NCBI GenBank assembly: GCA_963704825.1
Contig: CAVPHV010000003.1
Coordinates: 315,617-379,616 of the forward strand
DNA: 64,000 bases
Reading direction: 5' to 3'
From: CAVPHV01 sp963704825
Lineage (GTDB): Bacteria > Actinomycetota > Acidimicrobiia > Spongiisociales > UBA5794
Translations under genes and position numbers: made by a program
The notes under the pieces: model-generated
Database searches by the model: none
What the model was told of the DNA's origin: nothing
Seen by the model: only the letters and a program-made list of their open reading frames with translations
Shown: piece after piece, positions 45,926 through 54,815 of the stretch
Layout of the letters: each line of letters opens with the position of its first letter
Numbering within the stretch: the first letter of the stretch is position 1

Positions 45926-46758
45926 CGGCGGTCGCTCCCGCAACGACGAGGTCTGGGAGCGAGTCGTGGTGGGCACGCATTGCGGTGTGGGTAGTGCCGA
46001 TTCTCGCCATGGTTGTGGTGTGGCACTTCATCACCTCCGGGTTGGACTCGATCTTCTTCCCGACCCCGGCGGCGATTTGGGAAGTGCTGCGAGACGACTA
46101 CTTCTCCGGCCCGGCGAGCCGGCTGTTCCTGGGTGACGTGGTGTTTGATGACTTGGTGCCGAGCCTGTCGCGGTTTGCCCTCGGGTGGGGGTTTGCCGTG
46201 GTTTCCGGCATCCTGTGGGGACTGTTGTTCGGGCTGCGGCCCGGGTGGCGAGCATGGGTGGAGCCGCTGTTGGAGTTCGGCCGGGCGATCCCGCCGCCGC
46301 TCGTGCTCGGTATCGTCTTCGTCACCTTCGGGGCGGGCGATCTGCCCAAGGCGGCGCTGATTGCGTTCGGCGCGGTCTGGCCGGTGCTGTTCAATACGAT
46401 TGACGGGGTGATGTCGGTGAGTGAGGTGCGGATCGCGTCCGGGCGCACGTTTGGCTGGGGTCGGCGCGAGCGGATCGTCCGCATCATCGTGCCGGATGCT
46501 GGCTCCTCGATCTTTGCCGGCGTTCGGGTCAGCCTGGGGATCGGCCTGATCTTGATGGTGCTCACCGAATTCGTCGGAGCGACCAACGGTCTGGGTTACA
46601 CGATCATCGGGGCGCAACGCGGCTTTGACTTCGCCGCGATGTGGGCGGCCTTGGTGGTGCTGGCGGTCGTAGGGCTACTGCTCAACTCGCTGTTGGTTCT
46701 GCTCGAAGCGCGTCTGCTCGGTTGGCGGGCGGCGAGCGCAAGGGGGCTGGATGCCTGA
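45922..46758 (+). CDS. ABC permease (SsuC/TauC type) 2
   Basis: 278 residues, six helices. EAA loop MSVSEVRIASGRTFGWGRRERIVRIIVP. A distinct sequence from permease 1, so the transporter is probably a heterodimer, whereas many relatives use one permease. Overlaps the ATPase start by 8 bases. Confidence 0.88.
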   Translation: MTAVAPATTRSGSESWWARIAVWVVPILAMVVVWHFITSGLDSIFFPTPAAIWEVLRDDYFSGPASRLFLGDVVFDDLVPSLSRFALGWGFAVVSGILWGLLFGLRPGWRAWVEPLLEFGRAIPPPLVLGIVFVTFGAGDLPKAALIAFGAVWPVLFNTIDGVMSVSEVRIASGRTFGWGRRERIVRIIVPDAGSSIFAGVRVSLGIGLILMVLTEFVGATNGLGYTIIGAQRGFDFAAMWAALVVLAVVGLLLNSLLVLLEARLLGWRAASARGLDA

Positions 46759-47533
46759 TCCGCTGCTTCAGGTCGGGGATGTCACCCACCGCTACAGCGA
46801 TGCGGCCCGTGACGTCGTCGAGGACGTCGGCTTCTCCGTCGCCAAGGGCGAGGTGGTGACGATTGTCGGGCCTTCAGGCTGTGGCAAGAGCACGATGTTG
46901 CGGATCGTGGCCGGCCTACTCGAGCCGACTTCGGGTTCCGTGGTGTTCGAGGGCGAGCGGATTGAGCGGACCCCGGACGGCTTGGCGATGGTGTTCCAGG
47001 ACTACAGCCGGTCGCTGTTCCCCTGGTTGCGGGTTCGCCAGAACGTCGAGGCGCCGCTGTGGGGTAAGACCTCGAAGCAGGAGCGCACCGACCGGGCGTC
47101 CCAGGCACTGGCAGATGTTGGTCTGGCCGAGTACGCCGATGAGTACGCCTGGGAGTTGTCGGGGGGCATGCAGCAACGGGTTGCGATCGCCCGGGCGTTG
47201 GCGAGCCATCCCCAGTTGCTGCTGATGGACGAACCGTTCGCCTCGGTGGATGCGCAGACCCGGGCCGAGTTGGAGGATCTGGTTCTGGATTTGCACCGCC
47301 GGATCGGGGTGACGGTGCTGCTGGTGACCCACGATATCGACGAAGCGGTCTACCTGGCGGATCGGGTCATCGTGCTGTCGCACGCCCCGGGCCGGGTGGT
47401 CGAGACCGTGGCTGTCGGCCTGGCGCGACCTCGCGACCAACTGGAGACGAAGGCATCGCCGCAGTTCGTGGCGATGAGATCCAAATTACTGCGCCGCCTG
47501 GTCCGCCCCGGTCCGGGGGAGCGAGGAGCATGA
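46751..47533 (+). CDS. ABC ATPase (SsuB/TauB type)
   Basis: 260 residues with intact motifs: Walker A VGPSGCGKST, Q-loop MVFQDYSRSLFPWLRVRQN, signature WELSGGMQQRVAIARAL, Walker B LLLMDEPFASVD and switch VTHDIDEAVYLADRVIV. It energises import through the two preceding permeases. The stop overlaps the cyclase start by 4 bases. Confidence 0.92.
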   Translation: MPDPLLQVGDVTHRYSDAARDVVEDVGFSVAKGEVVTIVGPSGCGKSTMLRIVAGLLEPTSGSVVFEGERIERTPDGLAMVFQDYSRSLFPWLRVRQNVEAPLWGKTSKQERTDRASQALADVGLAEYADEYAWELSGGMQQRVAIARALASHPQLLLMDEPFASVDAQTRAELEDLVLDLHRRIGVTVLLVTHDIDEAVYLADRVIVLSHAPGRVVETVAVGLARPRDQLETKASPQFVAMRSKLLRRLVRPGPGERGA

Positions 47534-48360
47534 GCAGAGAAGCCGGCAGGGACCGAGATGACTCGGAGCGCAAGGCTCGACTTCGGGAGTCGGGCGCCAA
47601 TCTCGAGGCCGCCATCAAAGCCGACGTCTACGCCAAGTTGCTCGAGGGACTCGAGAACCAGCCTGGACTCGGGGAGGCAGGGCTCGACGATCCCGGCGTC
47701 CTGCGCGAACCACCGCCGGATGCTCGTTTTGACGCTGCCTTCCGTCGGCTGCGCGAGGTCATCGCCGAAGAGGTTGCAGTGCGGCCGTCGGTGCTCAACG
47801 AATACGACGTCAGGGCGCTCGATATTCTGACACCTGTCGAGAATGAGGTGGAGCCGGCAGCGTCGTCGGAGCTGGTGCAAGTGGAGCGCACCGTGGTCTT
47901 CTCCGACCTCGAGGGATTCACCGCGTTCACCGTCGAGAAGGGAGACCTTGAAGCGAGTGCGCTGTTGACGGACCACTACGACGAGGTCGATGCAATTGTG
48001 CGCAGTCGCGGCGGCTTGGTGGTGAAGAAGATTGGAGATGGCCACATGCTCAGCTTTGAGCAGCCGGCCGCCGCGGTGATGGCATCGCTCGATCTGGTGG
48101 CGGCGACATTCGGTGACCTACGGTTGCGGGCGGGGGCCCACGGCGGTGCAGTCGTGGCGGTGGGTGACGACCTGCTTGGGGGTGTGGTGAATCTCGCGGC
48201 CCGGGTGACGGATCTCGCCTCCGGGGGAGAATCGGTGGTCACAACCATGGTCCGTGACGGCGCCGGTGCGCTGCCTCGAATCGTCTACGAAACCGCTCGC
48301 CTGGAGACCGTCCCCGGCTTCGACGTGCCGGTCGAGGTGTGCTCGGTACGGCGCGGATGA
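47530..48360 (+). CDS. Class III adenylate/guanylate cyclase in the ABC operon
   Basis: 276 residues. The N-terminal ~110 are a helical domain (NLEAAIKADVYAKLLEGLEN ... RLREVIAEEV) perhaps regulatory. The C-terminal catalytic domain is complete: VVFSDLEGFTAFT (metal Asp 1), VVKKIGDGHMLSF (Lys, metal Asp 2) and LGGVVNLAARVTDLA (Asn/Arg). It should work as a homodimer. No membrane helix. Fifth gene of the operon, coupled by ATGA to the ATPase gene, implying it is made in step with transport. Confidence 0.87.
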   Translation: MSREAGRDRDDSERKARLRESGANLEAAIKADVYAKLLEGLENQPGLGEAGLDDPGVLREPPPDARFDAAFRRLREVIAEEVAVRPSVLNEYDVRALDILTPVENEVEPAASSELVQVERTVVFSDLEGFTAFTVEKGDLEASALLTDHYDEVDAIVRSRGGLVVKKIGDGHMLSFEQPAAAVMASLDLVAATFGDLRLRAGAHGGAVVAVGDDLLGGVVNLAARVTDLASGGESVVTTMVRDGAGALPRIVYETARLETVPGFDVPVEVCSVRRG

Positions 48361-48363
48361 TCA

Positions 48364-48789
48364 TCAAGTGTCGAGTCGGATGATAGGAATGGGGCGGGTC
48401 AACACCTTGGCATAGGCGGCATAGCTGCCCGCGGCGTCGACGGCCTGCTGCCAGACTCGATCCCGGTCGGCACCCGTCAGCTCGACCGCCGTCACATCAT
48501 GCCATGTTCCGTTCCAGCGAGCACGGGCCCGCGGGTTGGCCCGCAGGTTCTTGACCCAGGCGGGGTCGGCATCCTTGCCGGCGTTGGTGCCAACGATGGC
48601 GGGTGCCCCGCTGTCGTCGAAGTACCAGATGAGGATCTGGCGTTCCTCTCCGGACTTGTGGCCGACGGTAACCAGCTCGAGTACGGGCAAACCCCCGACC
48701 TTGCGACCGAGGCGGCCGCCCGACAGGTTCCAGGTGAGCTTGTGCGCTCGCCATTGGGCCCGCATCCTTTTCCGGTCTGGTTGGTGCAT
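48364..48789 (-). CDS. Nitroreductase / deazaflavin (F420)-dependent oxidoreductase-like
   Basis: 141 residues from ATG 48789 with a GGGAG site. Ddn-family features: LELVTVGHKSGEERQILIWY, AIVGTNAGKDADPAWVKNLRANP, ARWNGTWHDVTA. Such split-beta-barrel proteins bind F420 and reduce quinones or nitro compounds. The stop lies 4 bases from that of the cyclase on the other strand. Confidence 0.85.
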   Translation of the reverse strand: MHQPDRKRMRAQWRAHKLTWNLSGGRLGRKVGGLPVLELVTVGHKSGEERQILIWYFDDSGAPAIVGTNAGKDADPAWVKNLRANPRARARWNGTWHDVTAVELTGADRDRVWQQAVDAAGSYAAYAKVLTRPIPIIRLDT

Positions 48790-48808
48790 TGTGGGCTCCC
48801 GTTGCCGA

Positions 48809-49285
48809 CTAGCCGGTGTCGTTCTGCAGGATCTTCTCGGCAAGGCCGGCAATTGACTCGGCGTCGTCGCCGAACCCAGTTGTCGTCACCGAGTACCACG
48901 TTGAACCGGAGACGAACGTTGCGTTTGACTGGAGCGGACTCTCCGCGGCGTATCCCTCGTCGGCGAAGGTGAGTTCGACGCATCCATCGCAAGGGTCGGG
49001 TCGGAACAGTTCGTGGTCGGTCGCGACCTGAATCAGGAGGCTGTTCGAGTTGGCGTCCCTCCAACGGCAGGTGGCGAGAGGGCCCGCCTCGCCTGGTTCG
49101 CCGACGACAGCGGCTTCCCCGAAGTAGGTGGCCAGAGTCGCGTCGTCGGCGAGTGCACACGGATCGGGTGTATCCGTCGCAGCCTCGGTGGGTGGATCCG
49201 TTGCGCCGATGCCAGATTCGTCGTCGGCTCCGCCACATGCTGCGATCAGTAGACCAACGACGATCACTGCAGCCAGCCTTCGCAC
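48809..49285 (-). CDS. Small secreted lipoprotein, DUF3558-like
   Basis: 158 residues. Signal peptide with lipobox GLLIAACGGADD, a Thr/Pro-rich linker, then PCALADDATLATYFGEAA and ATCRWRDANSNSLLIQV with paired cysteines, a pattern like DUF3558-type lipoproteins. Function unknown. Same strand as the Ddn-like gene, 19 bases upstream of it. Confidence 0.65.
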   Translation of the reverse strand: MRRLAAVIVVGLLIAACGGADDESGIGATDPPTEAATDTPDPCALADDATLATYFGEAAVVGEPGEAGPLATCRWRDANSNSLLIQVATDHELFRPDPCDGCVELTFADEGYAAESPLQSNATFVSGSTWYSVTTTGFGDDAESIAGLAEKILQNDTG

Positions 49286-49471
49286 TGTCGCCTCCCTCGT
49301 CGCCGGATTCCAAACCTACACGCGGCGGTCAATCGTTGATCGTTGATTGGCGCCCTGAGTGGACCGGGCGACCCCGTCCTGCCGATGTGCTGTACCGGTG
49401 GTGTGCACCAAGTGGGCCGGGCACCCGAAACTAGAGTCCAAGTCTCATGACCTTCTGAAGGGGGAGTTGAA

Positions 49472-49846
49472 GTGGCTTCGAGCGGACCGGAGTTCGCCAC
49501 CAGGATTCTCGTGGAGTATCTCAACGCCGGCGATATCGACGGGGTGATAGATCTCTATGAGGAGGAAGCGGTCTTCGTCGACCTCGATGGTGCGGTGGCG
49601 GGATTGGTCGACATCCGCTCTGCCCACCGGACGTTCCTGGACTCAGGTCTCGTCTTGACGCTGAACGACTCCGTGGCGTACGTCGCGGACAACATTGCTC
49701 TGGTGCACTGGTCCTGGACGGTCACTCAACGCGATGGCCCCTCGGCGGATGGCGTCAGTGCAGAGGTTCTCCGGCGGCAAGCCGACGGCAGTTGGAAGTT
49801 CATCATCGACAACTCCGACGGCTCAGCCATGGTCGGGCGGACGTAG
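49472..49846 (+). CDS. SnoaL/NTF2-like protein
   Basis: 124 residues from GTG 49472. NTF2-type fold elements: FATRILVEYLNAGDIDGVI, LYEEEAVFVDLDGAVAGLVD, IALVHWSWTVT, and QADGSWKFIIDNSD at the end. Members bind or isomerise small molecules. Stands alone; role unknown. Confidence 0.75.
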   Translation: MASSGPEFATRILVEYLNAGDIDGVIDLYEEEAVFVDLDGAVAGLVDIRSAHRTFLDSGLVLTLNDSVAYVADNIALVHWSWTVTQRDGPSADGVSAEVLRRQADGSWKFIIDNSDGSAMVGRT

Positions 49847-49895
49847 GCGTGCTCCTCGGGAGGTGCCGCTGAGGATGCTGGCGGGGTGGCCGAGG

Positions 49896-50333
49896 TCAAC
49901 GCTGGAAGCCTCCGAGGGCGGTGGCGATGATGTCATCTCGGTAATTGGCGCCGTCGATATCGGTGAGATTGCGGATGGGTCGCCAGACTGCCCCAAGCAC
50001 CGCAGCCGCGCGAACTCGAGCCGCCCGACTTGCGTCGTCGCCCACGAGCAGGCTTCGCATGTTTCGGTTGCTCACCCTCAGCCTGGTCCCGATCTCGGAG
50101 TGATTGAGCACGGACTTGTCGGCGTCGACCCAGACCGCGACAGTCCGATGGGCGAGCAGAGCATTGAGGTAGCTCGTGAGCAGGGGGCCGATCGAGGGCG
50201 GCGCGGCCGAGCCGCCGTATTCTGTTCTCGGGCTGGCTGCGGGCGTGCGTAGCATCGACCCGTCCGGGCGGCAGAACACGAGACCCAGGTCTTCGCCGCC
50301 GGCGCCGACGAAAATGCGCTCTTCGCCGATCAC
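49896..50333 (-). pseudogene. Chimeric frame with an integrase fragment
   Basis: 145 residues. The first ~28 (EERIFVGAGGEDLGLVFCRP) match an internal piece of the intact integrase at 52291-53490. The remainder (SYLNALLAHRTVAVWVDADK ... NLTDIDGANYRDDIIATAL) is unrelated to it and unrecognised. No ribosome-binding site precedes the apparent start. It looks like integrase debris joined to other sequence; a true hypothetical gene in the latter part is possible. Confidence 0.5.
50248..50325 (-). repeat. 78-bp copy of an internal integrase segment
   Basis: Identical to 52586-52663 at 72 of 78 positions (counted by eye), beginning CGTAGCATCGA. Both copies read in the same direction, 2.3 kb apart. 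The similarity ends sharply on both sides. Confidence 0.85.
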
Positions 50334-50405
50334 AGCGGGACGTACCCGACGGGCAGGGAGGACGTGACTGTCGCCCGGCGCAGCCGTACCGCCGTCGCGG
50401 CAGGT

Positions 50406-51713
50406 TCAATCAGTGTTCTCGCGGTTGCTGCCGAGCCGGAGCTCGCGACGGTGCCGCAGCCAGAATGCCTCGCCGAGCAGCGATACGCCGACGATGCCGA
50501 CGAGCAGCACCATCACGCCGGGTCGATTGCGCGCCGTGTCGATTGACAGGACGATCAACGCTCCGGCACAGCCCGCCAGACCCGCTCCGGCGAGGATCCG
50601 CTTGGCTCCGATTGCGGTGCCGGAGTGCAGCGCCGCCGCGTTCACGGCGCCGAACACGATCAGGAATCCGGCGCTGGCGATCGAGGAAATCGACGCCACG
50701 TCGAGGAGATTGGCGAAGACCAGTGACAGTGTGGTGGTGATGATCAGCCCGACCGGCTCCGACCAGATGCGACGCTCGAACAGTTCCGGCAGCTCACCCT
50801 CGCGAGCGATCGAGTAGCTGAGTCGAGCCGTCCCATACAGTGTCGCGTTGATCGCCGAAAGAGTCGCCAACACCGCCGAAACCGCCACCATGACAAATCC
50901 GAAGTGACCGAGGCTTGGCTGCGCTGCTTCTGCCAGGGCGAAGTCTGCGGCGCTGCCAATCTGCTGCGGGGTGAGCGATCCAACAGTGACGACCGCGATC
51001 GCCACATAGAGGACGATCACTGTTCCAACCGACGTGTAGAAGGCGCGAGGAAGAGTGCGCCGCGGCTGTCGGATGTCCTCGGCAGCGTTGGCGATCAGCT
51101 CGAAACCCTCGTAGGCAACGAAGATGAGCATGCCTGCGGCGACGATTGTCGGTAGTGACGGCCACGTGCCCACTGCGAGTCGGGTCGTGTCCACGGTTGT
51201 CATGCCGATGGCGCCGACGACTACCAGTATTGCCAGCTTCACGCCCACGATGGCGGTCTCGGCGCGCGCAACGCTGGCCGCCCCCAACAGGTTCAGGCCT
51301 GCGGGCACGATGATCGCCAAGCTGATCAACAGGTGCAGCAGCCACTGCGGAGGCGCCTGACCGGTGTGTGTGAAGAAGGTGGCGGCGTAGTTGCCGAACG
51401 CCACTGCATACAGCGCCAGCGTGACCAGGTAGCTGAACCACAACAGGTTGTTGAGGGCGCCGGTTGCGATTCCGACTCCGAAGACGCGGTCAACAAAGAC
51501 GACGCTGCCTCCCCGGCTTGGGTAGGCAACCGAGAGCTTGGCGTACGAGGACGCCGTCAGCAGCGCTACGGCACCGGCCACAAGAAACGCAAGAGGAGCA
51601 CCGCCGCCAGCCTGGGTCGCCACAACGCCGAGCACCGCAAAGATGCCGCCGCCCACCATTCCACCGATCCCAATGGCAACGGCTCCCCACAGGCCAACAC
51701 TCCTGCGTTCCAC
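50406..51713 (-). CDS. APC-family amino-acid permease
   Basis: 435 residues from GTG 51713, chosen because GAGAGG lies nine bases upstream; a longer frame to 51743 has no such site. Twelve predicted helices with the family's helix-1 motif GIGGMVGGGIFAVLGV and FVAYEGFELIANAAEDIRQP (helix 6 and following loop). It imports or exchanges amino acids; specificity unknown. It sits between the integrase fragment and the tRNA-Leu attachment fragment. Confidence 0.82.
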   Translation of the reverse strand: MERRSVGLWGAVAIGIGGMVGGGIFAVLGVVATQAGGGAPLAFLVAGAVALLTASSYAKLSVAYPSRGGSVVFVDRVFGVGIATGALNNLLWFSYLVTLALYAVAFGNYAATFFTHTGQAPPQWLLHLLISLAIIVPAGLNLLGAASVARAETAIVGVKLAILVVVGAIGMTTVDTTRLAVGTWPSLPTIVAAGMLIFVAYEGFELIANAAEDIRQPRRTLPRAFYTSVGTVIVLYVAIAVVTVGSLTPQQIGSAADFALAEAAQPSLGHFGFVMVAVSAVLATLSAINATLYGTARLSYSIAREGELPELFERRIWSEPVGLIITTTLSLVFANLLDVASISSIASAGFLIVFGAVNAAALHSGTAIGAKRILAGAGLAGCAGALIVLSIDTARNRPGVMVLLVGIVGVSLLGEAFWLRHRRELRLGSNRENTD

Positions 51714-52151
51714 CAGAACGTACCTCTCACAGCAGTTCGACACTGTACACCCGACCCAACAAGAGCAGCTCTGAGCCGATCAGTGCCTTCTTGACGTTCG
51801 ATTTGCCTCCGGCCCGGACCGAGAAGCCGGCGAGTTTGGTGGAGGGGTGCATCAGCCGATGCCATCCTCGGAGATGGCTATCGGGGTGACACCGAGTGTG
51901 GGCACCGGAGGTGAAATAGTGAGCCGTCGCGCTGGCGATATCTGCCACTAGTGCATGGGGGTAAGGCAGGTGCTCACGTGCCGAGTCTGGGACGCCTTGC
52001 GTCATGATCTTGCGGCTCTGGTCACGCTCGTTCGTCCTCCTGTCGTAGGAGGGACCTTGGGTGGAGGATTGGGCAGAAGGGGCAACGGCACACGCTGCCT
52101 GATCACCGGTGAGAGGTTGTGGTCCCCTGCTACCGAAGGGCTGCAAGTCAG
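51714..52151. other. Intergenic region without a convincing gene
   Basis: About 440 bases between the permease and the tRNA-Leu fragment. A minus-strand 41-residue frame (51727-51852) ends just before the permease ribosome-binding site but is unlike anything I know. TCCTCC-TGTCGTA-GGAGG at 52035-52052 can form a small hairpin. Otherwise I see nothing. Confidence 0.4.
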
Positions 52152-52207
52152 TGCGGACGGAGGGACTCGAACCCCCACGGGCATTTAGCCCACCAGGACC
52201 TAAACCT
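52152..52207 (-). other. tRNA-Leu(UAG) 3' fragment, integrase attachment site
   Basis: Read on the minus strand, this is the 3' part of a class II tRNA: anticodon loop TTTAGGT (anticodon UAG), the variable arm GGGC-TAAAT-GCCC, the T-arm GGGGGTTCGAGTCCCTC, and acceptor strand CGTCCGC plus A. The D-arm and 5' acceptor strand are missing; homology stops at the anticodon stem. Such fragments are made when an integrase recombines into a tRNA gene's 3' end. The integrase gene lies 84 bases away. Confidence 0.85.
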
Positions 52208-52290
52208 CAGGGGGGCCGTGTTTCCGGGTGTCAGCGTCTGTCGAAGAGTGTTGCGCTGCAAGGGGTTCGCTGCGACCGCCGGGGGGCTTG

Positions 52291-53490
52291 TTACGCCTGA
52301 TCGTGTGCGATGGTGTGGGGTTGGGTAGAAGTCTGGGTAGAAGAATGCATCACCACAGCCGCAACCGTGTCCGCCGCCTGCCGGTCGAGACCTTCGATTA
52401 CGTGCGAGTACCGGTCCATGGTCATGGTGATCGAGGAGTGGCCGAGTCGTTCCTGGACGACCTTGGGATGGATCCCTGATTCGAGTGCCAGTGTCGCCCA
52501 CACGTGGCGGAGATCCCGGAGCGTGATCCGCCGGAGACCGGCGTCGTCCCTGATCTTGGCGAACCGTCGTGACACCCAGTCGGGACGTAGCATCGATCCG
52601 TCCGGGCGGCAGAACACGAGACCCAGGTCCTCGTAGCCGGCGCCGACGAAGATGCGCTCCTCGAGCTGACGGCGGCGATGGTCTCGGAGCTTTCCCAGCG
52701 TGTCGATGTCCAGTGAGATCGGGCGACGGCTTCGTTTCGTCTTCGTTTCGCGGCGTCTGATCGGCCCACCGTCGGCGTCTACCACCGTGTGGGTCACGGC
52801 GACTGTACGGCGTTCCAGGTCAACGTCGTCCCAGCCGAGGCCGAGAGCCTCAGACCGGCGCATCCCGGTGAACGGGATTATCCACCACAGCGCCTCTAGC
52901 CGGTCCCCGTCGACATGGTCGATGAAGGCCCGAAGCTCCTGGGCTGTCCATGGCGGAGCAGTATCGGGCTGCCCCGCTTCGGGCGTCTCAGCGAGCGCCA
53001 CGGGGTTGCGGTGGAGTATTCCCTTCCTCACGGCAAACCCGAACGCAGCCGACAGCACACCGTGGACGTTCCGGACCGTCTTGGCCGACAGGGGCCGACG
53101 TCCGCGGCCACCCTCGCGGCGCAGTTTCAGGTAGAGCCTGTCGATCGTGGTGGCATCGACTCGGTCCAAACGAAGATGCCCGATATGAGGCACGATGTAT
53201 GCCGTCACGGTCACCCGGTACTCCTTCTGCGTTGTTGGCGCCAGCCTCCCTTCAGCGATGGGGAGCCACCGCTCCAAGAGGTATCGTTCCACAGTGAGCT
53301 TGGTCAGTTCGATCGAGTCACCTTGGTCGCGGGACTGAAGGAGCCGGGCGAGCTCCGCGTCGGCCTCGCCCTGCGTCTTGAACCCACGGGACCACCGCCG
53401 ACGGCGCCTGCCGCTCAGCTCGTCGCGCCCAAGGTCGATGACTGCGTAGAACCTCCCGTCCTTGCGGGCTATGTGCCCACGGCGCCTCAT
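52291..53490 (-). CDS. int: Tyrosine-type site-specific integrase
   Basis: 399 residues: N-terminal AP2-like arm-binding part (RRRGHIARKDGRFYAVIDLG, WSRGFKTQGEADAELARLL), SAM-like core-binding domain (LPIAEGRLAPTTQKEYRVTV), catalytic domain from ~residue 180. Catalytic residues: Arg in FTGMRRSEALGLGW (~208), LRDLRHVWATLALESG (Arg-x-x-His-type, ~327, with the first His replaced by Asp), GHSSITMTMDRYSHV (His and nucleophile Tyr ~357). It integrates the element at tRNA-Leu. The stop of the XRE gene overlaps its ATG by 4 bases. Confidence 0.93.
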   Translation of the reverse strand: MRRRGHIARKDGRFYAVIDLGRDELSGRRRRRWSRGFKTQGEADAELARLLQSRDQGDSIELTKLTVERYLLERWLPIAEGRLAPTTQKEYRVTVTAYIVPHIGHLRLDRVDATTIDRLYLKLRREGGRGRRPLSAKTVRNVHGVLSAAFGFAVRKGILHRNPVALAETPEAGQPDTAPPWTAQELRAFIDHVDGDRLEALWWIIPFTGMRRSEALGLGWDDVDLERRTVAVTHTVVDADGGPIRRRETKTKRSRRPISLDIDTLGKLRDHRRRQLEERIFVGAGYEDLGLVFCRPDGSMLRPDWVSRRFAKIRDDAGLRRITLRDLRHVWATLALESGIHPKVVQERLGHSSITMTMDRYSHVIEGLDRQAADTVAAVVMHSSTQTSTQPHTIAHDQA

Positions 53491-54230
53491 TCAGTGCCTC
53501 CTCGGGCTTCCCGTTCGTCGCTTCTGGTGTCTGGTGTCGCGTCGTTCTCGCTGGCGGGATACGCGTCTCGAGGGAGGGTCGTCGGGGGGTGGCCGTATCG
53601 GTAGGTGAAGTCTTCGTCGCCGGTGTGTTCGGCGATGAATCCTCGGATGCCGACTTGGCGGAGGTGGTCGACCATCCGGCCGAGTTCTTCGACGGCGCCA
53701 TCGAGCGAGTCGGCGTGTTCGTCGAGGAGGGCGAGGAGGAGTTCTTTGCGGCGCTCCCGGTAGCTCCACTGTGTTGCTGCGGCGGGGATGCCGGTGATCT
53801 TCTCGACGGTGGCTTCGGCTGTGGTGGGGTCGGTGATGCCGAGTTGACGGAGCCGTTCGTAGACCGGCCCGAGTTGTTGGGGTTGTCCTAGGAGCCAGGT
53901 GTATAGCTCGTTGACGGGCCGGGTGGTGGATCGCATGAGGCGGTGGTCGCCGGGTGGGGGGAGTAGGAACCAGATCATGGGGAGGTCGAAGACCATGGCG
54001 AAGATGAGCAGTTCGTGGGCGTCGAACTCTCGGTGCCGGTCGCTATCCCAGGCCCGCTCGATGGATGAGACGCCGGCTTGGGTGAGTCGTTGGCCGAGGT
54101 AGGGCTCGAGCTGGTCGGCGAGTTCTTCTTGGGTCCATCCGCGTAGTTGGCGGGCTTCGCGGATGTCGTAGGCGACGACCTGGTTGAGGTCGACGTCGGA
54201 GGGTGGTGGCGGGTTGGGGTGTTGGGCCAT
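53487..54230 (-). CDS. XRE-family regulator of the element
   Basis: 247 residues from ATG 54230. The HTH is AYDIREARQLRGWTQEELAD ... RLTQAGVSSIERAW. A region that resembles element-borne regulators follows (FAMVFDLPMIWFLLPPPGDH) with a long helical C-terminal half. A TTG 45 bases upstream is an alternative start. Divergent from the excisionase-like gene and coupled to integrase (4-base overlap), so it probably controls integration and excision. Confidence 0.8.
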   Translation of the reverse strand: MAQHPNPPPPSDVDLNQVVAYDIREARQLRGWTQEELADQLEPYLGQRLTQAGVSSIERAWDSDRHREFDAHELLIFAMVFDLPMIWFLLPPPGDHRLMRSTTRPVNELYTWLLGQPQQLGPVYERLRQLGITDPTTAEATVEKITGIPAAATQWSYRERRKELLLALLDEHADSLDGAVEELGRMVDHLRQVGIRGFIAEHTGDEDFTYRYGHPPTTLPRDAYPASENDATPDTRSDEREARGGTE

Positions 54231-54325
54231 TACTGAAGCATACACAGCTTGTGGTTTGTGGTGGTAATGCGTCAACGTTCTGATAGGATACTCCCTGTGA
54301 GCATTGCGCGCAAAGGATACGGCTT

Positions 54326-54739
54326 GTGTTGAGTGAACGGATTCCGGTGCTTCTGACCGTCGAGGAAGCAGGCGTCCTGTTGCGGATCGGACGGACCAAG
54401 GCCTACGCCATGGCGAGGGAGTGGCGGGAGACCGGCGGCCGGTCGGGTCTCCCGGTGATCGACCTTGGTCATGTACTCAGGGTGCCACGCCAGGCACTGG
54501 AGGAGCTGATCGGTGCCGAACTCACCGACGTCGACAACCCCAACCGGGTCGAAGAGACCAAGCACGCCGTAGAGCCGGCCGAGCCGCCAAGACGACGGGC
54601 GAGTGAACCAGCCAAGGGAACACCTACCCAGGAGTCACCGACGAACCCGCGGAACTCGACGACGCCAGAGCCGCGCCAAGAACCAGCTCGACCTCTTCAA
54701 CTCCACACCCCGGTCCAGCTAACGACGGAGACCCCATGA
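54326..54739 (+). CDS. Excisionase-like helix-turn-helix protein
   Basis: 137 residues from GTG 54326 after AAAGGA. Residues ~8-65 form a MerR/Xis-type winged helix: LTVEEAGVLLRIGRTKAYAM, then LGHVLRVPRQALEEL. The rest is disordered, rich in Pro, Thr and Glu. Next to integrase it is the likely directionality factor. A 21-codon frame (ATG 54736) bridges to the relaxase. Confidence 0.75.
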   Translation: MLSERIPVLLTVEEAGVLLRIGRTKAYAMAREWRETGGRSGLPVIDLGHVLRVPRQALEELIGAELTDVDNPNRVEETKHAVEPAEPPRRRASEPAKGTPTQESPTNPRNSTTPEPRQEPARPLQLHTPVQLTTETP

Positions 54740-54815
54740 GCAACCAGCGAGGACACCGGCCCTTTCAGAACAGACGAGTGCACACCTGCGGTGAGGGGTG
54801 AGGGAGGTCTGTTCG

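Noticed and set aside
51727..51852. 41-residue minus-strand gene before the APC permease
   Set aside because: It has no ribosome-binding site or similarity I recognise; only its position next to the permease start is suggestive.
52152..52240. Intact tRNA-Leu gene
   Set aside because: The D-arm, the 5' acceptor strand and half of the anticodon stem are missing, so only the 3' part remains.
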